In this document: positions 26,477 through 35,520 of the stretch, piece by piece | Layout of the letters: each line of letters opens with the position of its first letter | How positions within the stretch are numbered: position 1 is the first letter of the stretch | NCBI RefSeq assembly: GCF_013410655.1 | Contig: NZ_JACCFP010000001.1 | Location: forward strand, 1,612,001-1,676,000 | Direction: 5' to 3' | Length of the DNA stretch: 64,000 nucleotides | Source of the DNA: Nocardioides thalensis | GTDB taxonomy: Bacteria; Actinomycetota; Actinomycetes; Propionibacteriales; Nocardioidaceae | Notes under the pieces: generated by a model | Told to the model about the DNA's origin: nothing | Seen by the model: the letters and a program-made list of their open reading frames with translations, nothing else | Databases searched by the model: none | Position numbers and translations under genes: made by a program

Positions 26477-29400
26477 GTGCTGCTGGTCGGGGTCCTCGGA
26501 CCCGCCTCCGTGATCCCGGCCGAGGGAGAGCCGGTCGAGATCGCCGCGCGCAGGCAGGCGGAGGTGCTCGCGGTCCTCGCGGCGCACCGCGGCCGGCAGG
26601 TCAGCGCCGAGACGATCGCCGACCTGGTCTGGCGCGGAGCACCCCCGTCCTCAGCTGCCGTCACGCTCCAGGGCTACGTCTCGCGACTGCGGCAGGTGCT
26701 CGAGCCCGACCGGGCCCTGCGGGGCGCCGGCACCGCCCTGGTCACCACCGGAGACGGCTACCGGCTGGGCCTCGAGACCGACGTCGACCGGTTCGAGGCC
26801 GCGGTCGCCGAGGCGCGGGAGATCGCCCGCGAGCGGCCGCTCGCGGCCGCCGAGCTGCTGGCCCGGGCGCTGGATCTGTGGCGCGGGCCGGCGTACGCCG
26901 ACGTGCGCGACCTCGCCGACCTCGCCCCGGAGGTGGAGCGCGTCGACGAGATGCACGCCGTCGCCCAGGAGCTGCGCGGGCAGGCGCTGCTCGACGCCGG
27001 CAAGGACGCCGAGGTGGTGCCGGAGCTGCGGCGGATGGTCGTCGAGCACCCGCTGCGGGAGCGCACTCACGCGCTGCTCGCGATCGCCCTGTTCCGCAGC
27101 GGCCGCCAGGCGGACGCACTCGCCGTCCTCCGCGAGCTGCGCGAGCGGCTCGTCGACGAGCTCGGCGTCGACCCCGGCCCGGACATCGCCGAGCTCGAGC
27201 AGCGGCTGCTGAAGCAGGACCCGGGCCTGATGCCGCGCCGGCCGGTGGGTGCCGCCACGACCTCGGCGGCCGACGGGTTCGCCGGCCGTGAGGCCGAGCT
27301 CGCCGCGCTCGACGCTGCCTTCCGGCGCGCCGCGGACGGGCAGCTGGCCACCGCGGTGGTGCGCGGAGAGCCCGGGATCGGCAAGACCACACTGGTGCAG
27401 CGGTTCACGACCGGCGCCCCGCGAGCCGCCGGTGCCGACGTGCGGTGGGGACGCTGCCCGGCGGCGGCCGGCGCCCCGGCGTACTGGCCCTGGGTACAGG
27501 TCCTCGGCGGCCTGCCCGACGTCGACGGCGACCGGGAGTCGGCGCGGTTCGCGCTGGGGCTCGACCTGGCGCGGCGGCTGGAGGAGCTGGCAGGCGAGCG
27601 CGGCGGAGTGGTCGTGCTCGACGACGCGCAGTGGGCCGACGCCGACTCGCTGGTCGTGCTCGAGGTGGCGTTGGAGGCGCTCGCGTCCGCACGTCTGCTG
27701 CTCGTGCTCACCGCCCGGGACGAGGAGCCGCGGGCGCCCGAGGAGCTCGACCGGGTGCTGGGGGCGCTTGCACGGCGGCCGGGCCATCTCGACCTCCGGC
27801 TCGCCGGGCTGACCGCCGACGAGGCGGCAGGCCTCCTCGTCGGTACGGCGCCGGAGCAGGCGCAGCGGCTGGTCGAGCGTGCCGGCGGCAACCCGTTCTT
27901 CCTGCGATCGCTTGCGGCGCTCGACGCCGGCGCGGGCGTGCCCGACAGCGTCCGCGACACCGTGCGGCGGCGCATCGGCGCGCTCCCGGCCGGCGGGGCG
28001 GAGCTGATGGACGTGCTCGCGCTCGCCAGCCGCGACGTACCGCTCGCCGTGGTCGCCTCGGCCGTCGGCCTGTCCCTGGACGGGCTCGAGGAGCCGCTGG
28101 CCGCCGCGCTGCGGGCTGGGCTGCTGGAGGAGCCGGGACCCGGACGGCTCCGGGTGGCGCACGACATCGTCCGCGAGTCCGTCGAGTCGGCGCTGACGCC
28201 GGTCGCGCGCCGCGACCTGCACCGCCGGCTCGCCGACGCGTTCGCCAGCCTGGGTCTCGACGCGGGGGCGGTGGTGGCCGAGCACCGGCTCGCCGCCGCA
28301 TCGGGGGAGCGGGACGACGTCGCCGCACGCGCGGCCCTCGCCGCGGCCAGCGACGCGCTGGCGAGCGCCGCCCTCGGGGAGGCGCGGGACCTGGCTCGCC
28401 GCGGCCTCGCGGCGACGGAGGAGAGCGAGATCCGCTCAGGTCTGCTGCGGGTGGCCGGGGTCGCGGCCCGGCGCCTCGGGCACCTCGAGGAGAGCGAGCG
28501 GGACTTCCGTGCGGCCGCGGAGATCGCGCGCGCGGACGACGACTGGGTCCGGTTCGCCGAGATCGCCCTGGAGTCGGCGCCCGGCGGGGTGGGCGGCTTC
28601 TGGGCGCTCTTCGCGCTGCCGTTCCTCGGCGCCTCCCCGCTGCTCTCCGAGGCGCTGGCCCGGCTGGACGACGTCCCCGCCGCGCTGAGCGCTCGGCTGC
28701 TGGCGGCGAGCGCGACGCTGGACGCTGGCAACGGGACGCCCGGCGCGCGCGAGCTCGCGGAGCGGGCGCTGACCGAGGCCGACGGCGACCGGGACGCCCG
28801 GGCCCGTGCGCTCATCGCATGGGTGATCGCGACCTGGACGCCGGACCAGGCCGAGGCGCGGCTGGCTGCGATCGAGGAGCTGCTCACCCTCGCGGCCCAT
28901 GACGCCGCCCTCGAGGCCACCGCCCACCACCTGCACCGCAGCGTCCTGCTCGAGCTCGGCCGCACCGCCGACCACGCCCGGGCGGTCCGGGCGTTCGACG
29001 CCGTCGTCGCGCGGGAGCGCGACCCCGACCTCCAGCTGCTCGACACGTGGTGGCAGGTCGGGCGCCTGGTGTCCTGCGGCGATCGTGACCGCGCCCGGCA
29101 GCTCGCGGCCGAGGCCGAGTGGGCGTCGACGACGGTCTCGCCGCTCGCGGCAGCGGTGGACCGGGCCTCGCGGGCAACGATCGACGGCATCGCCGCGTGG
29201 CACGACGGGCGACTGATCGACGCGGTCCCGGAGGCGATGGACCTCGCCGCGGACGTCGACCCCGACTTCCTGCTCGTCGTCGCGCTCGCCCACGCCGAGG
29301 CGGGCAACCGGGAGGTGGCGATCCCCGCGATCGACCGGCTCCTGGCTGCCCCCGCGGAGGGGCACCGTCTCGTTCCCCGCACCCTGATGCTCTCCGAGGC

Positions 29401-29656
29401 CCTGGTGGCCCTCGGTGACGGCGAGCGGCTCGCGGGACTGGTGCCGGTCCTGCGGTCGTGGGGCGACCGGATCGTGGTCCAGCTCCCCGGCGACATCTGC
29501 ATGGGCCCGGCAGCGCTCTACCTCGGCAGCGCCCTCGCCGTCGTCGGCGAGCGCGCCGAGGCGCGACGGCTGCTGGAGCAGGCGGTCACCCAGGCGGAGG
29601 CGGTCGGCGTCACGCCGTACGCCGAGCGGGCCCGCCGGCGTCTGGCAGCCCTCTGA
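26477..29656 (+). CDS. BTAD/SARP-type regulator with AAA/NB-ARC-like ATPase domain
   Basis: The 1059-residue protein has three recognisable parts. An N-terminal OmpR-like winged helix (about residues 1-95) includes LGPASVIPAEGEPVEIAARR. A bacterial transcriptional activation domain (about 100-245) is TPR-like and ends LVDELGVDPGPDIAELEQRLL. An ATPase domain follows with Walker A GEPGIGKTT near residue 300 and Walker B GGVVVLDDAQWADADS. The last 500 residues are helical repeats of TPR character. This is the large AfsR/MalT-like architecture that senses a ligand in the C-terminal part. The target is unknown; the divergent cupin is the nearest candidate. GTG 26477 is supported by the -10 spacing. 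Confidence 0.88.
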   Translation: MLLVGVLGPASVIPAEGEPVEIAARRQAEVLAVLAAHRGRQVSAETIADLVWRGAPPSSAAVTLQGYVSRLRQVLEPDRALRGAGTALVTTGDGYRLGLETDVDRFEAAVAEAREIARERPLAAAELLARALDLWRGPAYADVRDLADLAPEVERVDEMHAVAQELRGQALLDAGKDAEVVPELRRMVVEHPLRERTHALLAIALFRSGRQADALAVLRELRERLVDELGVDPGPDIAELEQRLLKQDPGLMPRRPVGAATTSAADGFAGREAELAALDAAFRRAADGQLATAVVRGEPGIGKTTLVQRFTTGAPRAAGADVRWGRCPAAAGAPAYWPWVQVLGGLPDVDGDRESARFALGLDLARRLEELAGERGGVVVLDDAQWADADSLVVLEVALEALASARLLLVLTARDEEPRAPEELDRVLGALARRPGHLDLRLAGLTADEAAGLLVGTAPEQAQRLVERAGGNPFFLRSLAALDAGAGVPDSVRDTVRRRIGALPAGGAELMDVLALASRDVPLAVVASAVGLSLDGLEEPLAAALRAGLLEEPGPGRLRVAHDIVRESVESALTPVARRDLHRRLADAFASLGLDAGAVVAEHRLAAASGERDDVAARAALAAASDALASAALGEARDLARRGLAATEESEIRSGLLRVAGVAARRLGHLEESERDFRAAAEIARADDDWVRFAEIALESAPGGVGGFWALFALPFLGASPLLSEALARLDDVPAALSARLLAASATLDAGNGTPGARELAERALTEADGDRDARARALIAWVIATWTPDQAEARLAAIEELLTLAAHDAALEATAHHLHRSVLLELGRTADHARAVRAFDAVVARERDPDLQLLDTWWQVGRLVSCGDRDRARQLAAEAEWASTTVSPLAAAVDRASRATIDGIAAWHDGRLIDAVPEAMDLAADVDPDFLLVVALAHAEAGNREVAIPAIDRLLAAPAEGHRLVPRTLMLSEALVALGDGERLAGLVPVLRSWGDRIVVQLPGDICMGPAALYLGSALAVVGERAEARRLLEQAVTQAEAVGVTPYAERARRRLAAL

Positions 29657-29743
29657 CCAGCGGAGCACCAGCAGGCCACCAGCGGCTCGGTCGAACGTGG
29701 GGACCACGGCGCAGCTGCGCACCCACGACCCCAGGAGATCGAC

Positions 29744-30406
29744 ATGGACCCCCGGACCCTCCGCCGGCTCAGCGGCATCGCGCTGCTCCTCGCCGGTCCG
29801 CTCTGCCTGCTCGGCGGCATGCTCCATCCCGTCGTCGACGGCCACGCCCACGACGCCGAGGCGCTGCTGAGCGACCACGCCGTCGGCTCGATCGCGCTCC
29901 TCGCCGGGGAGTCGTTGCTGATCCTCGGCCTGCCCGGCGTCTACGGCTGGCTCGCGCCGCGCCTCGGCGTGACCGGGCTGGTCGGCTTCGTGCTCTACGT
30001 GCTCGGCAACGCGCTCAACGCCATCCCGCACCTGGTCATCATGGGCTTCGCCGGCCACGAGCTGGCCGAGCACCACCCCGACGTGATCGCCGACGGCGAC
30101 GTGATCCTCCCGGGTGCTGCGTTCGAGGCCGAGCAGGTCGCCACGGCGCTGATGTTCCTGGTCGGGCTGGTGCTCCTCGGTATCGCGATCGTGCGCGCGA
30201 CCGGGCGGCCCCGCTGGGTCGGCGTGCTCGGCGTCGCGGGCGCCGCGCTCCCGTTCTTCCCACTGCCCGTCGCGCCCGTCGTCACCGGGGTCCAGATCGA
30301 GCTGCTGCGCGCGGCGTTCGTGGCCGTGCTCGGCGCACTCGCGCTCCGCTCGCTGCGGACGGGCCCGACCGCTCGGACGGAGGCGCCTGAGATCATGACG
30401 GCATGA
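29744..30406 (+). CDS. Multi-pass membrane protein of unknown function
   Basis: The 220-residue protein contains about six hydrophobic helices (for example SGIALLLAGPLCLLGGML, SIALLAGESLLILGLPGVYGWL, VATALMFLVGLVLLGIAIV). It resembles DUF-type integral membrane proteins common next to regulators in actinobacteria, but no specific family is recognised. A Shine-Dalgarno AGGAG (29733-29737) precedes ATG 29744. The 3' end overlaps the next gene by 4 bases (ATGA). Confidence 0.65.
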   Translation: MDPRTLRRLSGIALLLAGPLCLLGGMLHPVVDGHAHDAEALLSDHAVGSIALLAGESLLILGLPGVYGWLAPRLGVTGLVGFVLYVLGNALNAIPHLVIMGFAGHELAEHHPDVIADGDVILPGAAFEAEQVATALMFLVGLVLLGIAIVRATGRPRWVGVLGVAGAALPFFPLPVAPVVTGVQIELLRAAFVAVLGALALRSLRTGPTARTEAPEIMTA

Positions 30407-30771
30407 CTGACTCGCCGGCCGCCGGCATCTCGGCGGAGGACAAGAAGCTCGTCACGCTGGCCCGCGCCACCCGCGCCCGGATCGGCGCCGCCGAGGGCGC
30501 GGCGGCGCGGGACACCGACGGCCGCACCTACGCCGCGGCGACGGTCGACCTGCCGTCGCTGCGGCTCTCGGCCGTGCAGGCGTGCGTGGCGATGGCCGTG
30601 GCGTCGGGCTCGACGGGGGTCGACGCCGTGGTCGTGCTCGGAGAGGGTGGTGCGCTCGCCGAGGCCGACCGCGCCGTACTGGCCGACTTCCCGGGCACCT
30701 CCGGGGTGCTCGTCCACCTCGGGGACGCGCGCGGCACGCTGTCGGGATCCCTCTCCGTCGAAAACCGTTAA
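30403..30771 (+). CDS. Cytidine deaminase-like protein lacking the zinc motifs
   Basis: The 122-residue protein aligns in outline with the small cytidine-deaminase fold: DKKLVTLARATRARIGAAEGAAARDTDGRTYAAATV mirrors the N-terminus, with an LSAVQACVAMAVASG helix where HAE would sit. The catalytic His/Cys-Ala-Glu and the Pro-Cys-x-x-Cys are absent, leaving one cysteine. Such degenerate homologues sit between CNNM and era in many actinobacteria, so conservation of position suggests a real non-enzymatic role. It overlaps the preceding gene by 4 bases. Confidence 0.7.
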   Translation: MTDSPAAGISAEDKKLVTLARATRARIGAAEGAAARDTDGRTYAAATVDLPSLRLSAVQACVAMAVASGSTGVDAVVVLGEGGALAEADRAVLADFPGTSGVLVHLGDARGTLSGSLSVENR

Positions 30772-30793
30772 CACCGGTGTCCCCGGCCGGGGG

Positions 30794-30799
30794 TAGGTT
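30794..30799 (+). promoter_or_regulatory. -10 element TAGGTT of a leaderless promoter (tms-like operon)
   Basis: TAGGTT is followed by 6 nt and ATG 30806. Confidence 0.5.
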
Positions 30800-30805
30800 T
30801 TCCGC

Positions 30806-32191
30806 ATGTCCCCACGTGCCCGAGAGGAGCACGAGCGGGCCGTAGCGCGGCTCGCGGCGTCCTACGCCGCGATCCCGGCGGGGGAGCCGGTCCGACTCGC
30901 GAAGCAGACCACCAACTTGTTCCGCGCCCGCGCGGCCCATGCCACACCTGGCCTCGACGTCAGCGGCCTCACCGGCGTCATCGGCGTCGACGCCGAGCAG
31001 CGCACAGCCGACGTGCAGGGCATGTGCACCTACGAGGACCTCGTCGACGCCACCCTGCCCTACGGCCTGATCCCGTACGTCGTGCCGCAGCTGCGCACGA
31101 TCACCCTCGGCGGGGCGGTGACCGGGCTCGGCATCGAGGCCACCAGCTTCCGCAACGGGCTCCCGCACGAGTCCGTGGTGGAGATGGACGTGTTCACCGG
31201 TGCCGGCGAGGTGGTCACCACCCATCCCGGTGACGCCCTGTTCGACGCCTTCCCCAACTCCTACGGGAGCCTCGGCTACGCGACCCGGCTCCGGATCATG
31301 CTGGAGCCGGTGCCGTCGTACGTCGCGCTCCGGCACCTGCGGTTCGACGACGCCGGGCTGCTCGCGAAGACGATGGACGACATCACCCACACGCGCGAGC
31401 ACGACGGCCAGCGCGTCGACGGGCTCGACGGCGTGGCGTTCGCGCCGGGGGAGTACTACCTGACCCTCGCCCGCTGGACCGACGAGCTCGAGGGCGAGCC
31501 CACCGACTACACCGGGCAGCAGGTCTTCTACCGCTCCATCCGCGAGCGCGAGACCGACCTGCTGACGATCCACGACTACCTGTGGCGGTGGGACACCGAC
31601 TGGTTCTGGTGCTCCGGCGCGTTCGGCGCGCAGCACCCGGTCGTCCGCCGGCTGTGGCCGCGGCGCTACCGCCGCTCCGACGTCTACATGCGGCTGCTCG
31701 GCCTCGACCGGAAGTACGCGATCGCCGACCGGCTCGACCGCCGTGCGGGGCGGCCGCTGCGTGAGCGGGTCGTGCAGGACGTCGAGGTGCCGGTCGAGCG
31801 GCTCGCCGAGTTCCTCGACTGGTTCGACGCCGAGGTCGGCATGCGCCCGGTCTGGCTGTGCCCGCTCGTCGCGCGCGGCTCCGGCGGGGCCGAAGGCGCC
31901 GGGACCCCGTGGACGGCGTACCCGCTCGAGCCCGGGCGCACCTACGTCAACGCCGGCTTCTGGGGCACCGTCCACGTCGGCCCCGAGGCCGTGCACGCGC
32001 CCACCAACCGGGCGATCGAGGCGAAGGTCCACGAGCTCGGCGGCCACAAGTCGCTCTACTCCGAGGCCTTCTACGACCGCGAGACCTTCGACCGCCTCTA
32101 CAACGGCGACGCGCTCGCCGCGGTGAAGCGGCGCTACGACCCCGACGACCGACTGACCAACCTCTTCGACAAGGCGGTGCGCAGCAGATGA
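30806..32191 (+). CDS. FAD-binding oxidoreductase of the TmsA type (10-methylene to 10-methyl fatty acid reduction)
   Basis: The 461-residue protein is an FAD-binding PCMH-fold oxidoreductase related to Delta24-sterol reductase (DHCR24/DWARF1). Motifs include GLIPYVVPQLRTITLGGAVTGLGIEATSF and SYGSLGYATRLRIMLEPV. Its 4-base overlap with a cyclopropane-fatty-acid-synthase-like methyltransferase is the arrangement of tmsA/tmsB genes. There the methyltransferase makes a 10-methylene acyl chain and the flavoprotein reduces it to tuberculostearic-type 10-methyl fatty acids. Role assigned from this pairing; no tmsC-like gene is seen next to them. Confidence 0.8.
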   Translation: MSPRAREEHERAVARLAASYAAIPAGEPVRLAKQTTNLFRARAAHATPGLDVSGLTGVIGVDAEQRTADVQGMCTYEDLVDATLPYGLIPYVVPQLRTITLGGAVTGLGIEATSFRNGLPHESVVEMDVFTGAGEVVTTHPGDALFDAFPNSYGSLGYATRLRIMLEPVPSYVALRHLRFDDAGLLAKTMDDITHTREHDGQRVDGLDGVAFAPGEYYLTLARWTDELEGEPTDYTGQQVFYRSIRERETDLLTIHDYLWRWDTDWFWCSGAFGAQHPVVRRLWPRRYRRSDVYMRLLGLDRKYAIADRLDRRAGRPLRERVVQDVEVPVERLAEFLDWFDAEVGMRPVWLCPLVARGSGGAEGAGTPWTAYPLEPGRTYVNAGFWGTVHVGPEAVHAPTNRAIEAKVHELGGHKSLYSEAFYDRETFDRLYNGDALAAVKRRYDPDDRLTNLFDKAVRSR

Positions 32192-33483
32192 CAACCCCCC
32201 GAGGCATCGCGCCGACGATCGCGTCCCTCTTCCGCGGCGGCGTCCCCCTCTGGATCAAGGCCTACGACGGCAGCGAGGCCGGCGCGCTCGACCAGCCCTA
32301 CGGACTGGAGATCGCCACCGAGCGCGCCCTGTCCTACCTGATGACGGCGCCGGGTGACCTCGGCCTGGCGCGGGCGTACGTCGCCGGCGACCTGGTGCTG
32401 CACGGCGCCCACCCCGGCGACCCCTACGAGGCGTTCCGGCTCCTCAAGGACCACACCGGGTTCCGCACGCCCCGGCCGGCCGAGGCGATCGCGATCGTCC
32501 GCGAGCTCGGCGTCAGCCACCTCGTGCCGCCCCCGCCGCCGCCCCAGGAGCACATGCCCGCCTGGCGGCACCGGATGGAGGGCCTGCGCGCCATGGCGAA
32601 GTGGGGGCGCCACTCGCAGGAGCGCGACGCCGACGCGATCCACCACCACTACGACGTCTCCAACCGGTTCTACGAGATGGTCCTCGGGCCGTCGATGACC
32701 TACACCTGCGCGGTCTACCCGACCGACGACGCCACGCTCGAGGAGGCGCAGGAGCACAAGTACGACCTCGTGTGCCGCAAGCTCGACCTCCAGCCCGGCC
32801 AGCGGCTGCTCGACCTCGGCTGCGGCTGGGGCGGGATGGTCCGCCACGCCGCCAAGCACTACGGCGTCAAGGCGCTCGGCGTCACCCTCTCGCGCGAGCA
32901 GGCCACCTGGGCGCAGCAGCGGATCAAGGAGGAGCGGCTCGACGACGTCGCGGAGGTGCGCTTCTCCGACTACCGCGACATCCCGGAGACGGGGTTCGAC
33001 GCGGTCAGCTCGATCGGGCTGACCGAGCACATCGGGGTGGCCAACTACCCGGCCTACTTCGGTTTCGTGCGTGACCGGCTCAAGCCGTACGGGCGGCTGC
33101 TCAACCACTGCATCACCCGGCACGACAACGCCGACCGGTCGACCGGCGCGTTCATCGACCGCTACGTCTTCCCCGACGGCGAGCTGATCGGCTCCGGCAC
33201 GATCGTGCGCGCGATCGAGGACGCGGGCCTCGAGGTGCAGCACCACGAGAACTTCCGCACCCACTACGCGCGGACCCTCGCGGGCTGGTGCCGCAACCTC
33301 GAGGACAACTGGGACGAGTGCGTCGCCGAGACCGACGAGGGCACGGCCCGGGTGTGGGGCCTCTACATGGCCGGCTCGCGGATCGCGTTCGAGCGCAACG
33401 AGATCCAGCTGCACCACGTGCTCGCGACCAAGACGGTCGACGGGGAGAGCGGCTACCCGCTGCGCCACGAGTTCGGGGTGTAG
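32188..33483 (+). CDS. SAM-dependent fatty-acid methyltransferase of the TmsB/CFA-synthase type
   Basis: The 431-residue protein belongs to the CFA synthase family: HHHYDVSN (residues 152-159), the SAM-binding loop DLGCGWGG (209-216), and conserved ITRHDN and FPDGEL segments later. TmsB-type enzymes add a methyl(ene) group at C10 of oleoyl chains in phospholipids. ATG 32188 overlaps the stop of the flavoprotein (ATGA), giving a coupled operon; upstream in-frame residues belong to the other gene's shadow. Length is typical of CFA synthases. Confidence 0.88.
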   Translation: MTTPRGIAPTIASLFRGGVPLWIKAYDGSEAGALDQPYGLEIATERALSYLMTAPGDLGLARAYVAGDLVLHGAHPGDPYEAFRLLKDHTGFRTPRPAEAIAIVRELGVSHLVPPPPPPQEHMPAWRHRMEGLRAMAKWGRHSQERDADAIHHHYDVSNRFYEMVLGPSMTYTCAVYPTDDATLEEAQEHKYDLVCRKLDLQPGQRLLDLGCGWGGMVRHAAKHYGVKALGVTLSREQATWAQQRIKEERLDDVAEVRFSDYRDIPETGFDAVSSIGLTEHIGVANYPAYFGFVRDRLKPYGRLLNHCITRHDNADRSTGAFIDRYVFPDGELIGSGTIVRAIEDAGLEVQHHENFRTHYARTLAGWCRNLEDNWDECVAETDEGTARVWGLYMAGSRIAFERNEIQLHHVLATKTVDGESGYPLRHEFGV

Positions 33484-33495
33484 CGCGCCGCTCGA

Positions 33496-33501
33496 TAGCC
33501 T
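33496..33501 (+). promoter_or_regulatory. -10 element TAGCCT of a leaderless promoter (siderophore-interacting protein)
   Basis: TAGCCT is followed by 6 nt and GTG 33508, so the gene and era behind it can be transcribed independently of the tms-like pair. Confidence 0.45.
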
Positions 33502-33507
33502 TGACCG

Positions 33508-34317
33508 GTGAGCACCCGGGCCGAGGAGTACGTCGCCGACGTCCTGCGTCGTGAGCAGCTGACGCCGCACCTGGTGCGGCTGACCCTGGGGGGCGACGGG
33601 CTGGCCGGCTTCACGTCGACCGGGATCCCCGACGAGTGGATCGGCCTGGTCGTGCCCGGCCAGTTCCAGAGCCGCTACTACACGGTGCGCTCCTGGGACG
33701 GCTCCGAGCTGGTGCTCGACGTGGTCGTCCACGACGTCGGTCTGGTGACCGAGTGGGCGAGCGGCGACTGCGTCGGCGACCGGGTCACGATCACCGCGCC
33801 CAAGGGATCGTTCGCGATGCCCGATGACGCGCAGTGGCTGCTGCTCGTCGGCGACCTGACGGCGCTGCCCGCGATGGCCCGGATCGCACACGAGCGCGCG
33901 GGCGCCGTACCGACCCGGATCGTGGCCGAGGTGCCTGACGACCCCGAGCAGCTCTCCGGCTACCTGCCCGCCGACCTGGATGTGACGTGGCACGAGCCCC
34001 CGGTGGTCGAGGAGGCCCCCCGGGGCCGTCACGAGACCAGCCGATTGGCCGAGCTCGTCGAGTCGACGGAGTGGCCCGAGGGAGCCGGGTACTTCTGGAT
34101 GGCCGGCGAGTCCGCGCAGATGCGGGCGATCCGCAAGCACCTGATGCGCGTGGTGAAGCTGCCGAGCAGCCACTACGACGTGATGGGCTACTGGCGCGCC
34201 GTCGAGGCCCGCCAGCCGCGGCGGGTCGATCCCGGGCCGATCTGGCGGGCCGGCAAGGCAGCGGGCAAGACCGACGAGCAGATCTGGGCGGACTACGACG
34301 AGGCGGCGCAGCAGTGA
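33508..34317 (+). CDS. Siderophore-interacting protein (ViuB/SIP-type flavin reductase)
   Basis: The 269-residue protein has an N-terminal FAD-binding domain with SRYYTVRSWDG and a C-terminal SIP NAD(P)H domain with WLLLVGDLTALPAMARI and YFWMAGESAQMRAIRKHLM. These enzymes reduce ferric siderophores to free iron in the cytoplasm. The last residues overlap the GTG of era (34314-34317), so the two are translationally coupled. No iron box was seen at this promoter. Confidence 0.88.
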   Translation: MSTRAEEYVADVLRREQLTPHLVRLTLGGDGLAGFTSTGIPDEWIGLVVPGQFQSRYYTVRSWDGSELVLDVVVHDVGLVTEWASGDCVGDRVTITAPKGSFAMPDDAQWLLLVGDLTALPAMARIAHERAGAVPTRIVAEVPDDPEQLSGYLPADLDVTWHEPPVVEEAPRGRHETSRLAELVESTEWPEGAGYFWMAGESAQMRAIRKHLMRVVKLPSSHYDVMGYWRAVEARQPRRVDPGPIWRAGKAAGKTDEQIWADYDEAAQQ

Positions 34318-35351
34318 GCAGGGACTTCGACCACGAGGGCGAGGACTTCGACGACGAGCTCGACGAGGACTTCGACGAGGACTTCGGCGACCTGCCCGCG
34401 CCCGCCGGCCTGGACTTCGACCCCACCAAGACACCTGAGGGCTATCGCAGCGGGTTCGCCTGCTTCGTCGGCCGCCCCAACGCCGGCAAGTCGACGCTGA
34501 CCAACGCCCTCGTCGGCCAGAAGATCGTCATCACCTCCGACAAGCCGCAGACCACCCGCACGGTCGTGCGCGGGATCGTGCATCGCCCCGACGGCCAGCT
34601 GGTGCTGGTCGACACCCCCGGGCTGCACCGGCCGCGCACGCTCTTGGGGGAGCGGCTCAACGACCTGGTGATGACGACCTGGTCCGAGGTCGACGTCGTC
34701 GCCGTCTGCTTCCCGGCCGACGAGAAGATCGGCCCCGGCGACCGGTTCATCGTCAACGAGCTGGCGAAGATCCGCCGTACGACGAAGATCGCCGTCGCGA
34801 CCAAGACCGACCTCGCCTCCCCGGAGCGGATCGCCGAGCATCTCCTCGACATCACCGCGCTCGGCCGAGAGACCGACACCGACTGGGCGGAGATCGTGCC
34901 GGTGTCGTCGGTCGCCGGCGACCAGATCGAGCTGCTCGGCGACCTGCTGATCGCGCAGATGCCGGAGGGGCCGCCGCTCTACCCCGACGGCGACCTCACC
35001 GACGCCCCCGAGGAGATCCTGGTCGCGGAGCTCATCCGCGAGGCCGCCCTCGACGGGGTGCGCGACGAGCTGCCCCACTCGATCGCCGTCGTCGTCGAGG
35101 AGATGGGCCTGCGGGAGGGGCGCCCCGACGACAAGCCCCTGCTCGACATCCACGCCAACCTCTACGTCGAGCGCGACTCCCAGAAGGGCATCGTCATCGG
35201 CCACCGCGGCTCCCGCCTGCGCGAGGTCGGCACCACGGCGCGCAAGCAGATCTCCTCGCTGCTCGGCACGCCCGTCTACCTCGACCTGCACGTCAAGGTC
35301 GCCAAGGACTGGCAGCGCGATCCCCGCCAGCTCCGCAAGCTCGGTTTCTGA
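34314..35351 (+). CDS. era: GTPase Era, 16S rRNA / 30S assembly factor
   Basis: The 345-residue protein has GRPNAGKST (residues 53-61), switch TTRTVVRG, DTPGLH, and KTDL in the NKxD position, followed by the C-terminal KH domain with KGIVIGHRGSRLREVG. Era binds the 16S rRNA 3' end during 30S maturation. It is unusual in carrying an acidic 45-residue N-terminal extension (repeats of DFDDELDEDFDEDF), probably disordered. GTG 34314 overlaps the preceding stop; no later start fits the spacing to the G1 motif better. Confidence 0.95.
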   Translation: MSRDFDHEGEDFDDELDEDFDEDFGDLPAPAGLDFDPTKTPEGYRSGFACFVGRPNAGKSTLTNALVGQKIVITSDKPQTTRTVVRGIVHRPDGQLVLVDTPGLHRPRTLLGERLNDLVMTTWSEVDVVAVCFPADEKIGPGDRFIVNELAKIRRTTKIAVATKTDLASPERIAEHLLDITALGRETDTDWAEIVPVSSVAGDQIELLGDLLIAQMPEGPPLYPDGDLTDAPEEILVAELIREAALDGVRDELPHSIAVVVEEMGLREGRPDDKPLLDIHANLYVERDSQKGIVIGHRGSRLREVGTTARKQISSLLGTPVYLDLHVKVAKDWQRDPRQLRKLGF

Positions 35352-35364
35352 CGGTCTTTCCGGC

Positions 35365-35452
35365 GAATCCGCCCTCATGGTTCGCCGAATCCGCCCTCAT
35401 GGTTCGTTGAATCCGCCCTCATGGTTCGCCGAATCGCCCTCGATGGCTTGGC
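35365..35452 (+). repeat. Tandem array of four 22-bp units (left arm)
   Basis: Four contiguous 22-bp units begin at 35365, 35387, 35409 and 35431. The first three share the core GAATCCGCCCTCATGGTTCG; the fourth is degenerate. The units have no spacers. They lie just after the era stop, and 22 bp is not a multiple of 3, so the array does not encode a repeated peptide. Confidence 0.9.
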
Positions 35453-35456
35453 GAGT

Positions 35457-35471
35457 CGACCAGCGTGGTCG
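35457..35471. repeat. Short hairpin between the two 22-bp arrays
   Basis: CGACCA-GCG-TGGTCG is a perfect 6-bp stem with a 3-base loop, located between the left and right arrays. Confidence 0.5.
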
Positions 35472-35520
35472 CGCCGCGATGGTCCCTCGACCGCCCGCAA
35501 CCAACGCGGGTGAATCGACC

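Noticed and set aside
27067..29502. Large minus-strand frame opposite the BTAD regulator
   Set aside because: Serine/arginine-rich low complexity sequence with no motif; antisense shadow of a conserved plus-strand protein.
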